Positions 1-17,259 of a stretch of 64,000 bases of DNA are shown piece by piece (positions within the stretch are counted from its first letter, which is position 1; each line of letters opens with the position of its first letter). The position numbers and the translations under genes are program-made. The stretch lies in contig JALJCS010000028.1 in the NCBI GenBank assembly GCA_023055355.1, forward strand, positions 3,472,418-3,536,417, in the 5' to 3' direction. The notes beneath the pieces were generated by a model. The model was not told the origin of the DNA and ran no database searches. It was given only the letters and a program-made list of their open reading frames with translations. The DNA is from Agelaius tricolor. Lineage: Eukaryota; Chordata; Aves; Passeriformes; Icteridae.

Positions 1-225
1 TGGTGACACCCCAGACCCTTTGTTGTGCTTTTGGGGTGTGTCCCAAGTCCCCCTGTGTGCCCCAGACTCCCCCTTTTGCCTCTCAGCATTCTCCAGCCTC
101 CTTCCCACCCTGGGGAACACCTGGAGCAGGCGAGGTGGGGACGCAGCCCTCAGTTCTGAGATTGCATCCAAATGCCCCAAGCCATGAACTCACCTCACTC
201 CCAGCCAGGGTGAGAGGAACGAGAC

Positions 226-231
226 TTTATT
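226..231 (-). terminator. DDOST: DDOST polyadenylation signal (AATAAA)
   Basis: TTTATT on the plus strand is AATAAA on the minus strand, about 390 bp after the DDOST stop codon. It is the first good signal downstream, so the 3' UTR probably runs from 617 to about 205. Bases 1-200 beyond it hold C-rich unique sequence with no exon I can support; in human the next gene is PINK1, convergent with DDOST. Confidence 0.7.
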
Positions 232-257
232 TTGAACTGGGAGTTAATCTGCAATCG

Positions 258-335
258 AAATCATTCCAGCCCAACCCCAATCCATCCAAATCATTCCAGC
301 CCAACCCCAATCCATCCAAATCATTCCAGCCCAAC
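258..335. repeat. 30-bp tandem repeat in DDOST 3' UTR
   Basis: Units start at 258, 288 and 318, each beginning AAATCATTCC followed by AGCCCAACCCC. The third unit is partial. The array lies inside the predicted DDOST 3' UTR, so its copy number would be transcribed. Confidence 0.85.
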
Positions 336-617
336 CCCAACCCCAATCATTCCAACAGTGGAGTGAGCAAACATTGCGACTCATCAGTAAAAACTGGAAG
401 CATCCTGGTCCCGGGTTTGCAGACACTTTGGTAACAGATTCGCCCCCCAAAATTAAATTGTCATTCTCAATAACCCCCTTGATAACAGGTGTAAAAACAA
501 AAAAGACCAAACACAGCCCCACAGTGCATCCAGCACCCACCAGTCCTGACATGGATACACGGAGGCTCTGACACTGCCCGGCCCTCCTGGCACCAGGAAA
601 AGGCTCCCACAGGGAGC

Positions 618-6479
<5,862 letters not shown>

Positions 6480-6717
6480 CTTGCTCCCGGTCGCCGAACT
6501 ACTCCAGAGGCGGGCAGCCTCCAGCCAATCAGCGCCAGCGCCGAGCAGCCTCCAGCCAATCAGCGCCAGCGCCGAGCGGCCTCCAGCCAATCAACGACAG
6601 ACAGATCCGCGACGCTGGGACGCAGCGCACGCGCCGTCACGGCCGCCGTCGCCACGGAAGAGGGAGGGCCCCGCTGCTGTCCCCTCCCTCCTGCGCGGCG
6701 CCCACGCCCGCGGTGGG
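6480..6717 (-). promoter_or_regulatory. DDOST promoter with triplicated CCAAT unit
   Basis: This TATA-less GC-rich interval separates the KIF17 stop codon from the DDOST ATG. It contains a 31-bp unit (GCCTCCAGCCAATCAGCGCC core) at 6516-6546, at 6547-6577 and partially from 6578. The three CCAAT pentamers are at 6525, 6556 and 6587. CCAAT boxes with about three helical turns of spacing are typical NF-Y sites of ER and housekeeping genes. Confidence 0.65.
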
Positions 6718-7160
6718 TCAGAAGCGGCGGGCGCTGGAGCTGGCGTTGCCCTTCCTGCGCCTGGTGTCGGCGCGGGGCGCCAAGGGCTGCAGGCGGAAGG
6801 GCCGGGCTGGGGCGCGGTGCTGCCCGCAGAGCCTGCGGGAGCTGCGAGAGGAGCGAAAGGGGGGTGGTGGGGCAGCGCAGGACCCCAAAATGCGGCTGCG
6901 TCCCGCGAGAAACCCCCGAGAGGTCAAGAGGTTAAGGCGGAAATGATCTTGGGTGGGTCGCCTATATTATAATAAAATATACTGAAATGCTTGATTTCTC
7001 AAGGAAAAGGAGGAAAATGAGTGCCGGCGATATCTGGGCAAGGGGGATTACCTTGGTCCAGCTGCAGGATCTGGCTGGCTCGCCGGGATCGGAAGCAGTT
7101 GCTGGCAATGGTCTCGCTGTCGCTCCTGTCCAGCACTAGCCTGGAGTGGTCTTCCTCGGG

Positions 7161-8100
7161 CTGCAGGTGGCAAACGCTGTCAGCAGCGCCAGCAATGGGG
7201 CAAAATTGGTAAAATGGGATAGAAATGGAGGAGGAATGGGCCGTACCGCTGGCTCCCTGCTCTCATTCGAGGGGCTTGTCCGGCCAGGTTTGGGCTGTGG
7301 CAGGGCTGGAACCGCTGTGGGAAGAGATGGTCGCTGTGTGTACAACAAAAACCACCCTGCTGGCTGCATTCCCTGATCCCGGCACTATCACATTCCCGAG
7401 GGATCCGCACCAAGTGCCACCTTTGTTACTCACACTTTGCAGACAAACCGTGTGTGGAGGATGTTACGAGTGCACGCAGCCTGAGCGTGGCCTGCCGAGC
7501 ATGGCAGAGCCATGGTCACCTCCCTGTCCCCCACAGTGCCCTCCTCTCCCCAGGCACTGTTCCCTTGTGAGAAATGAAACCCTGGAGATGAGAGCTCTTT
7601 TTCAGAGTGGTAATTGCTAGTTGATGTTAATGAAGTTGATAGGGTCTTAATTTGAAGTGTTGGTCTGTTGTTAAATATTGAATGTTAAGAGTTCTGGGAC
7701 TTGCCTTTAGCTGCTGCTAAGTGTTACTGTTTTACCCTATATTTATATCCCTTTCCATCACACTCTGTATTTGTGCCCCTTTCCATCAGGAACCACTTCC
7801 CCTGCTCCCAGGGGGACTTGCACCCAGACTGAATTTAAATAAGAGGATGTGGGTCCTATAGGAACCCTCTCAAAAACAACAAACCAGCACATAAACTATG
7901 ATTTTAACCCAGCAGAACCACACTAAATCACCCACCCTTGACCAGAGCCGGATTCCGTCCTGCCACCATAAATTTTAATAGTACTCAGCTTGGATGATAC
8001 CCCTAAGCTACGAGCCAGCTTCAATATTTGGAAACTTTCCTAATTTAGGTACAAATTAGGATTAAATAAAATAAATTAATCCAGAGCAAAATTAAATAAA
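7161..8100. other. KIF17 intron sequence without recognisable gene
   Basis: Unique sequence between two late KIF17 exon remnants. I found no exon, RNA gene or repeat family here. An A/T-rich block lies near 7960-8100. Confidence 0.5.
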
Positions 8101-8205
8101 TCCAGAGCAGCTGTGGCTGCACCTGGATCCCTGGGAGTGTCCAAGGCCAGGCTGGATGGGGCTTGGAGCAGCCTGGGATAGTTGAAGGTGTCCCTGCCCA
8201 AGGGA
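8101..8205 (+). mobile_element. CR1 LINE 3' fragment
   Basis: The text CAGCTGTGGCTGCACCTGGA, then GGCTGGATGGGGCTTGGAGC, then GAAGGTGTCCCTGCCC is the conserved 3' portion of avian CR1, read in sense on the plus strand. It is truncated at both ends. Confidence 0.75.
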
Positions 8206-8705
8206 GAGATTATTCCATGTCTGTTTTAAAGAAAGTCTTCTCATGTTTTTCCACAGGGATGATATTTGAATGAAGCTGAACCTAATCTTATCTTAGAACT
8301 CCTGGAATTTCCTAAATTTGGTTAAAAAGGTGCAATATTTCTTTGATAACCTAAACACCCAAATAAAGCAAGTCCTTCATGTGTAGGTCTAGGACTGTAC
8401 ACACAGATATCAATTTTTTTGCAGACCCTCTGACTCGACCACAAAATATCAGAGCAAAACTGATTTTCAAGTGTTTTGAAAATGAAGATTTTAAATGTAA
8501 AATTTAAGAGCATTACTTTATAATGTTTTGTTTCTTGCCCCAGAAAGCGAGCTCAGAACGGGCAGCAGCTGCAGCAGATCTGAAGGTCGGCAGAGGGAGT
8601 CGCATCCCCTCCCATCCCAACACGTGCTCCTCCCGCCAGGTGTCACACACTGAGCCCTTACCGCTGCAGGGGTTTGGGCTTAAAAGCTTAATCCCCCACC
8701 TGAGG

Positions 8706-9326
8706 TGTGAAAAATGCGTATTTTATGATTGGCTTTTCGCAAATATTAAAATGAATATTATATGTGTTGTGTTAGAAAGTAATACTGTATTAATTCTCTT
8801 AAGTAGTGTGTTAAATGTAGTTTTAGGTTATAACAAAATGTTAAAATAGAAACTATGCTATGTAAGATACTTTTTTTTCTAAAGAAAGGACTTGCACTGA
8901 GATAGCAGCTACAGGACACCTAAATCTTGCAGAGAAAAAGAATTTCTTGCCCCATTATCAGGAGAAACAAACTTCTTCCTTGCTCGGGCAGGACGACGCC
9001 GTTAGGAATATGAGGAAGAAGCTGACACTGCCCAGACAGAATCCTGTGTTTGAGTGGAATTTATGGGTCATTTATGAGGTGTATGAATATGCAACAGGTT
9101 ATTGTTTTTAAGGGTTAATCCTCTGTGAACGTGGGTCCTTTTTCAGGCTTATGCTGCCCAGAAAAAGGTACCCAGATGTCTGTAACTCTTTGTTTTTATT
9201 GTCTTATATTGTCCTAATTCAAATTGAAGAAATTATTATTATTCTAATTGTATTACTATTTTTATAACCATTTTATTACTATTAAACTTTTAAAATTTTA
9301 AAAGCAAGTGATTGGCGTTTTTCACA
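8706..9326 (+). mobile_element. Solo LTR, family B copy 1 (ERVL-like)
   Basis: A 621-bp element begins TGTGAAAAATGCG and ends GCGTTTTTCACA. Both ends are flanked by TGAGG (8701-8705 and 9327-9331), a perfect 5-bp target duplication as in class III (ERVL) elements. It is clearly homologous, in opposite orientation, to 18930-19546. No internal genes remain. Confidence 0.85.
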
Positions 9327-9824
9327 TGAGGGATTTCATAAAAGCTCACACACACAACGTGGTGTATGAAATCCTGACACAGCCAGAGTCATTCTCTAAA
9401 CCCACAGCCCTGGAACACAAAAAATGAGGGTGTGGAGGAGGAAGGAGCTGCTCCCTCACCTTCTCCTGCAGCTCCTCCAGTGCCTTGGCTCAAAGCTCCT
9501 CCTGGATGGAGTCATGGACCTTGAGGAGGAGCCTGCTGGCTGCTGGCCTCGCTGGATTCCTGCAGGGCTTGTGCTTTTCCTGCAGGTCCTGTGCTTTTCC
9601 TGCAGGTCCTGGTTCTGAGCCTGCTCTCCCCCAGCAGCCGCTGCTGCAGCACCTGCAGAAGGGAGCACCGAGCTCAAGAACAGCTCCACAAGCATGGAGG
9701 AGGCATGTCCTTCCACAGGTGACATTTGGGAAGACAGAAAAATGGGAATTATTATAAGATTTTCTGCCCTGAGTAATCATAGCAGATTGTACTTATTATT
9801 AACACTTTCTGTCATAAAAAGAAT

Positions 9825-9965
9825 CCCAGAATCCCAGAGTGGTTTGGGCAGGGAAGGACCTTAAAGGCCATCTCACTGCACCCCCTCAGCAGGGCTACCT
9901 CCAGCCCTGTCCAACGTGGCCTTGGACACTTGCAGGCATCATGGGGCAGCCACAGCTTCTCTGGG
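9825..9965 (-). mobile_element. CR1 LINE fragment
   Basis: The order AGAATCCCAGAGTGGTTTGG, GGACCTTAAAGGCCATCT, CCTGTCCAACGTGGCCTTGG is the reverse complement of the CR1 3' end. Some internal sequence is missing. Confidence 0.75.
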
Positions 9966-11795
9966 CAAAATACTCCCCAAAGGCAAAGCATGTGTTACTG
10001 CAAGCACCTCAGTCAACAAGGATGATCAGAAATCCATATCTGAGCTCATAAAATTATCTTTAAAACCCTTGTTTTGTGTACTTTATATTTAAATTCTTGT
10101 TTAAATAAACATCAAATATTTTTTTTCAAGGATGCACAAAAGGTGCCAAAATCACACAGAGAATTATTTTAACTGGTGGATGTGGGAGTGTTAGATCTGA
10201 AAGCCACAGGATGGTTTCCATTTTGGGGCAGTATCAGCCATGGTTTGTGTCACCTCAGCATTGTTAATGCAGCACTGGCACAGGCCTGTGTTTGAAATCA
10301 TCTCTGGCATGGAAATAAAGCTATGCTCCAGAGCATTCCTTTGTCTAGCTCAGGTTGGCCAGCACTGTCTCAAATTGGCTGATAACCCCTTTACTGATAA
10401 CAGCCTCCTAATTATCTCCAAACCCTGTGAAATGGCTCATTCTCCCCCAGAACTGACCTGCTATTCTGCTGCACTGCTCCTGCCAGGTGACCTTCCCTTT
10501 CCTCTGCTTAACACACACTGGATCCAAGGATTCAGTCTTGCTCTGCTGAGCTGCCCTGATGTGCAAAGCTTGAGCAGGTGCCTTTGAAATCCTCACACCT
10601 GTGGAACCAAACCCTCCTGCCCAATCTGCACAGAACCTGGATTTAACAATGTGATTAGAAGGGCATTTTCCCTTGTTTGCCACAAAAGGATTCATTCTTG
10701 CAATAGGACCACTAACATTTGATATCAAATCCAAAGGAAGGCTTTCTTTAGAGATCTCTCCCTTAACAGATAGAATTGCCCATAAATTACAGGCACTGCT
10801 GTTCTGCATTTCATAGCAGCTCCATTTTGAGCCAGGAGAGACCCAACAGAGTGAGCACACACCACAGGGAAGCTGAAAGACTGGTTAAAACCCACAGAAG
10901 GACTGGTTAAAACCCACAGAACTGTTCAGAATCAGACTGTCACAGCATATCTTGGCTTGAGCTTTTCTAATTGTATACAGTTCCACATAATGGAGGAAGT
11001 GAAAATTCAGGAGAATTTGCTTCAGTCATGTATTTCTGGAGCAGCCCAAGCCCCCATGCTGCTTCAGTATGTGGTGGTGTGCTGTGGCTGAGGGAATTCT
11101 CTCAGGACAGCTCTCACACAGAGAAAACCTTGAGCCAGGTTGATTTTGATTTGGGCTGAACACGAGTCCAAGCCTGCATCCCTCATATCCCAGCCCTGTC
11201 CTCCAGGCCCTGGCAGTGCCCCTGGAATAGGATTATTGGGAAAGTTTGCTGTTAGTTGTGGATGATGTGCTGCAAACTCTGTGAGATGCATGAGCTGGAG
11301 GCAAAAGTGGCTTCAGTGATGGGAAGAGTCCATGCATGAGCCACAGGACAGCTGCTGCCTTACCTGTAAGACATGAGAGGGCTCCAAGTGTGCTTCAAGG
11401 CCCTCTTTCAAGAGGAAAAGGAGGCATCTCCGTAACCTGTGTGGGCACTTAAGGCTCCCCTTCCTACAGCTCCAGGCAGAATTTGTTACCACTTTTTGGC
11501 ATCCACGTTTGCTGACTTGAACATCTCCATTCTTCTCTCAAAATTCTGGCACTCAGCCCCACTGAGCACTGCAGGGAACAGCTCTTCATCCACCCAACAG
11601 GGCAAAGTTAGTTCTGGGTTAAAAACAGCCTGGAGGAGAGAAGGCTCCAGGCAGACCTTAGAGCCTCTCCTGGTTGCTTAAAGGGGATCCAAGAAATCTG
11701 GAGAGGAACTTTGGACAAGAGGCTGGAGTGCCAGGACAAGGGAGAATGGCTTCCACTGCCAGAGGAAGGGATGGATGGGGTATTGGAATGGAATC

Positions 11796-11988
11796 CTTCC
11801 CTGGCAGGGTGGGCAGGCCCTGGCACAGGTGCCCAGAGCAGCTGTGGCTGCCCCTGGATCCCTGGCAGTGCCCAAGGCCAGGCTGGGCAGGGCTTGGAGC
11901 AGCCTGGGACAGTGGAAGGTGTCCCTGCCATAGCAGGGGTGGAATGGGATGAGCTTTAAGGTTCCTCCCACCCAAACCAGTCCATCAT
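11796..11988 (+). mobile_element. CR1 LINE 3' end, interrupted by solo LTR
   Basis: The CR1 3' end is read in sense through GGTTCCTCCCACCCAAACCA and stops exactly where the LTR at 11989 begins. The LTR therefore inserted into an older CR1 copy. Confidence 0.8.
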
Positions 11989-12402
11989 TGTCACAGACAT
12001 CTTTTCTGAAAAATCCTTTCCTTAGGATTTTTCCTCTTGAGGAGCTGAGAGGCCTCAGGAACAAAATATAAACAATGGATATTTGTTTATTTATCCAATA
12101 AACAATGGTTATCTGCTGCTGTGGAATGCAACAGGTGCAGCTGGGATTGGGCTCATGTGGTTGTTTCTAATTAATGGCCAATCACAGTCAGCTGGCTCAG
12201 ACTCTCTGTCCAGACACAAGCCTTTGTTATCATTCCTTCTTTTTCTATCCTTAGCCAGCCTTCTGATGAAATCCTTTCTTCTATTCTTTTGGTATAGTTT
12301 TAATATAATATATATCATAAAATAATAAATCAAACTTTCTGAAACATGGAGTCAGATCCTCATCTCTTCCCTCATCCTCAGAGCCCTGGGAACACGGTCA
12401 CA
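11989..12402 (+). mobile_element. Solo LTR, family A copy 2 (ERVK-like)
   Basis: A 414-bp element begins TGTCACAGACAT and ends CACGGTCACA. It is flanked by CATCAT and AATCAT (6 bp, one mismatch). It is longer than the other family A copies because of a local duplication around ACAATGGATATTTGTTTATT near 12070-12110. It lies about 140 bp from a KIF17 exon remnant. Confidence 0.85.
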
Positions 12403-15400
12403 AATCATTTTAACTCACATGTGCCTGGTTTGGGGCTGCACTGCAGGGGGAGCTCAGCAGCTGTGGTGCCATGGCAGAGCTGCCCCTGCCTGAGGGTGTG
12501 CCCGGGGGACAGAAGGCACAGGCAGGGATGTCACTGACCTGGCCAGCACCAGCTGCTGCTCTGCAGGCAGGGAAATCCCCGGGGCAGGGACAGCTCCCAC
12601 TGCTCCAACACTGCCCCTGCTCACCCCACTGGTGTCTGTGACAGTCCCTGGTGCTGCTGGGTCCTGGTGACAAGAGGAAAACAAAGGCTGTAGCTCTGGA
12701 AAGACACAGTGAGAGTCCTGGGGAAGATGAAGCACAATGTTACCCACTCAGGGTTATTCATCCAGAGGGGAGAAGGAGCCTGGAGGGTACCTGGGCTGAG
12801 GTTGGCTCTTTATGTGCTGCAGCAACAGCATCTTCATGTGAAGGTGTGTGGTGAGAGATTGTTCTAGTCCGTGTGGCAGCTGAAAAGAGGAAATACACGC
12901 AATGTTGGTAATGAGCTGTGCAAAACTAGACAGAAATCTGTGAAACCATCTCCCAAAGCTCCCCCCAAAGCTAGGAATGACGTGTCTGGAAGGAAAAGGG
13001 CTGTCATTCACCTGCTTCTGCTGGGCAGTAAAAACCACGAAACACTGAGAGGGTGTATCAGGAAAGGAAAGCAGATTGTACAGGGCTGGGAGAGCCTGGC
13101 TCCAAAAATCATCCATTTCACAGGCTGGGGGTGCACATTTGTAATCAGAGGGGAAAGAAATAAAGAACCTCTCAACCTTCACCTCAAAATGCGATAGCAC
13201 CAAAAATGAAGAATACAGGTTCAGGGATTACTAGTGGGTGATCAGTGCTGTATGAGCACATTGCAAACCATGCTCTGAGGCACTGCAGGTGTCCATGAAA
13301 AGCAGAAATGGGGAGGGAGAGGGAGAGGAGGCAATTTCTAGGATGTGAGAGGAATATCTGCCTTGCAGTGAGCGATGGTGTGGATAATCCACCGGGAGAG
13401 CCAGTGCCGGAGCACATTTGCATACGGAGGAAGAGACTGCGGCAGCCACCCCGCCCTGCCCTCGGCAATGAGAGTCCAAGGGGAGGGGACAGAGCAGTGA
13501 CCTCTGCTCCAGAGCCACGCTGCCCTCAGCAGGGGCAACTCTGCTCCGTGGGCAAAAAGCAGGTGTTTTACTCAAAAATGAGGCTTTTCATTGCCTCAAG
13601 GCTTACAGGGTCAGGCTGGTTCCGACAGGGAAAGAAGTCAAGGAAAAAGGGAAGAGGACAAAGCTGGGACAGAGTCTTAAATTCAGGAGAGGCAGAGTCC
13701 CTGCTCCTGCTGTGGATGAGCGTGGGCTGAGAGCAGGGACTGCTGCTGCCAGGCAGCACTTGCTGCAGTGGCAACACTTGCTGCCTTTTAAAGGCTGCAG
13801 TGCCTGCCACAGATGTGAGTGCAAAACCAGTCCCTGCTGCTGAGGGAACCTGGGCTGGGCTGCACAGCCTCCACACCTGCTTCCTTCCTGAGGAGATGCT
13901 GAGAACAGACACCTTGAGATCAAAGTCACCCCTCAGGCTGCTGCTGTCCTTCTCCAGGGGGGCACGGGATGCCTGCTCTGCTTGGTAGCTGGCCTGGAGC
14001 TGGGCCAGCCTCTCCTGGAACTCCTGCAAGGCACAGCAACAGCCCTGGGACTGTTCCCAAGGTCACATCCAGGCCCATTCCAGGTCACACCTTATGCCCA
14101 TCCCAATACAACTCCACCACCAGTATCCACTGACTTTTCCTGTGACTTAAGTTGACACAGGAGTGATTGTTGTTGATGAAAGTGACTGTTCAGCCCTAGA
14201 AACAGCTGCCTTGGCTGGTTGTGGTGCCCTGGAATGAACTTTCTAAAGAGCAAAGAGAGAGTTTTGTTTCCCTCTGGCTCTCTATTCCTCTTTTTCCTCA
14301 CCTCTGTACTCTTCCTAACACCTTTGACTATGCTTTCCTCAACTCTATTCCTCTCTTTTCTGACAATTTCACATGTAGTTCCTCCAAAAATTCTTCCTGG
14401 GAATCCATTCCAATCCATCCCCAGAGAAGTGGAAACAAGAGGTGGCTTATCATAAGGCACAGGGCCTCCATAACACATGGTCTGTTCATAGGAGAAGTCC
14501 AAGGATTACAAAATAGAGAAAAATAGAAAAAGAGAAGTGTTCTGGAAAGGCTGAACCATATTTGTAATGATTACTATGAAAAAAGTTTTAGTCAAAGCCA
14601 CTCTTCCCAATTTACTTCTGTGATCAGCTGCTTCTCTGCTTCCAGATCCACCTGGGGTTTGAGGTAGGGAGCTGGATTTGCTCCCAGGTGAGCAGCCCCA
14701 GCAGGTAGAAGCCCTACAAAGCAAAGCAGAAATAAAAATCACTCACAGTCACAGGGTGGGATTGTCAGCAGAATTCCTGGAAAGAGAACAAAGAAGCTGG
14801 GTGCCAGGAAAGAACATGGCAACCCCTGTGCTCCTTCAAACAGCACTCGCTGCCAAAATGCTGCCAGCCCAGGGCTCCAGAGCTGTGGGGAGAGAGGGAG
14901 AGGTTCCAGCTTCAGGGGAAAATGGAAGTGAATGTAATTGGATGGTATTTATACATAAAAGTATCTCTTTCAAAGAAAACCAGGACTTGTTTCCAGGGCT
15001 ATGCTACAGATTTGGGAGATAAAAGACACCGGGAAGATGAAAAGTGCAAGGAAATTACCTTTGTTCCCAGCTGTTTCTGAAGAAGGCAGAAAGGGGGGAA
15101 AAGTCATCCTACAGCCTTATTCCCTGCTGAAAATTGCCCTTTTTTAGGGGCTAATTCTCCAAAGGTGATCAGCTCCCTAAGGACTGCTCTCCCCTACATT
15201 TGCTCCTACATTTCCTATTCCTGCTCCAGAGGACAGAGCAGGTGTGCTGAGGCTGGGCTGAGTCCTCAGGCACTGCCATAAGGAGGGCAAAACTTCTCTT
15301 GTAGTGTCAAAAACATACATTGTAGGAAAAAAGGGGCTGAATGCTTACTTTGAAAACATACATATATATTCAAAAAAGAATTTTACAGTATTATTTCTTT

Positions 15401-16066
15401 TGCAGCTCATTTTTGTTCTTCCTACTGAAACCTCTCTTCTGCAACTGACCAAATTCTAGCCACAATCACCAAAAATAACCATGGATTTGAATCACGTTCA
15501 GCCTTTTCTAACAGAACTTGCCACTATTGAAAACACTGGATTATTGAGATGGTCTTTGCCATCTCAGTAGAATAAGGTCAATTTGGCAGCAGTGAAGGAA
15601 AAGTCTGTAAACAGAATGGAGGATTCTAAAGATCCAAACAGCTTGGAGTCTGTAGGGAATGTGTCTGCACCTGCCATCCACCAGGGCTGAGATGATGTTG
15701 CCCACGGCAGACAGGGACAGGTTGATTTTGGTGGCCTCTTTGAGCCTCTCCCCTGTGGCACCAGTCCTTGCCTGTCTCTCACTTCCTGCCAGATGCACCA
15801 AGTTGAGTTTGGCAGCCCTGAGGTGATCCTGCCCTTGCTCATCTGCATGGAAACAATTCCCAGTCAGCTCGTAGGAGGAAGCATCTCAACAGTCAGAACC
15901 AGGACTGTTTTGGCTCCACGTCCTGTTCCAGCCCTGCTCTTTGTCTGCTTTGGGCCCTGACTCCCTGAAGTAAGAAAAAATCTACTTAATCTAAACACTG
16001 CACAGTTTAGTGCTTTTCTCAACAGGATCCACAGTAAAAATTTATGCCTGTTCTTGCTCTCTCTGA

Positions 16067-16085
16067 ACACACACACACACACACC
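16067..16085. repeat. (AC)n microsatellite
   Basis: A run of about nine AC dinucleotides in a KIF17 intron. Confidence 0.9.
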
Positions 16086-16220
16086 CCTCCACATATTTCA
16101 GCAGTATTTACAGTTTCAGCCAAAGTCCTCTACAAGTAACATGATCTGACCATGAGTTTATACAACTTTTTCCTCCTCAGTTTGTTTCATGAGGGGAAAT
16201 TTAGATGAGATATACAGAAA

Positions 16221-16355
16221 TCCTTCCCTGTGAGGGTGGGGAGGTCCTGGTCCAGAGCAGCTGCAGCTGCCCCTGGATCCTGGGAAGTGTCCAAGGCCAG
16301 GCTGGACAGGGCTTGGAGCAGCCTGGGACAGTGGGAGGTGTCCCTGCCATGGCCC
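16221..16355 (+). mobile_element. CR1 LINE 3' fragment
   Basis: The conserved CR1 string CAGCTGCAGCTGCCCCTGGA, then GGCTGGACAGGGCTTGGAGC, then GGTGTCCCTGCCATGG is read in sense. It is truncated at its 5' end and lacks the terminal short repeats. Confidence 0.75.
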
Positions 16356-16871
16356 AAAACCCCCCAGATGAGGAGATGGATCCTGATGAGGAGTCAAACC
16401 CAGTGAACTGGTGCCATTCCTGTTGTTCTTCTATTATTTCTCTAGAGTCCCATAATTATATTATCAGACTTCTAAAGTCCATACCTCTTTGGTGTATTCT
16501 CATACTGCCAATCTTCACTGACTCCTTCTTCTGCATGCTGTTCTCTCTCAGGTCAGAGCTCCTCCAAGGCTCTCCCTGACTGGCTATCCCACCCCCTTTT
16601 ATCCCAGTTCTCTTCATTGGTCACAGCTGCAGCCCAATTAAGGACATGGCAGCTGCAGCCCATCAAGGACAACCAGGACCTCTGGGGCAAAGCCCCAGAC
16701 ATAAACCCCCATTCTAAACCCCCAAAATTCTCCTTTTCTATCTTGTGACAAACTAACTATCATTCTACTTAAACTCTCGTGGCTTGTAAATCTTCACACA
16801 GTTGGTAATTTTCTCCATGGGTTAAAATGAAAGGCACAGGTGTCTTTGGCTTCGTGCTCAGAGACCCCCTG

Positions 16872-17259
16872 TTGTCACAGACATCTTTTATGAAAAATCC
16901 TTTCCTTAGGATTTTTTTCTCCTGAGAAGCTGAGAGGCCTCAGGAACAAAATGCAACCAATGGTTATCTGCTGCTGTGGAATGCAACAGGTGCATCTGGG
17001 ATTGGTCTGATGTGGTTGTTTCTAATTGATGGCCAATCACAGTCAGCTGGCTCAGACTCTCTGTCCAAGCTACAAGCCTTTGTTATTCATTCTTTCTTTT
17101 TCTATTCTTAGCTGGCCTTCTGATGAAATCCTTTCTTCTATTCTTTTAGTATAATTTTAATATAATACATATCATTAAATAATAAATCAAACCTTCTGAA
17201 ACATGGAGTCAGATGCTTATCTCTCCCCTCATCCTCACACCCCTGTGAACACGGTCACA
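16872..17259 (+). mobile_element. Solo LTR, family A copy 3 (ERVK-like)
   Basis: A 388-bp element begins TGTCACAGACAT and ends CGGTCACA. It has a perfect 6-bp target duplication CCCTGT at 16866-16871 and 17260-17265. It lies about 155 bp from the damaged KIF17 exon 4. This copy fixes the true ends of the family. Confidence 0.9.

Noticed and set aside
10408..10860. Minus-strand 150-codon open frame in a KIF17 intron
   Set aside because: No match to KIF17 stalk or tail sequence and no acceptor-donor pair in frame; treated as chance.
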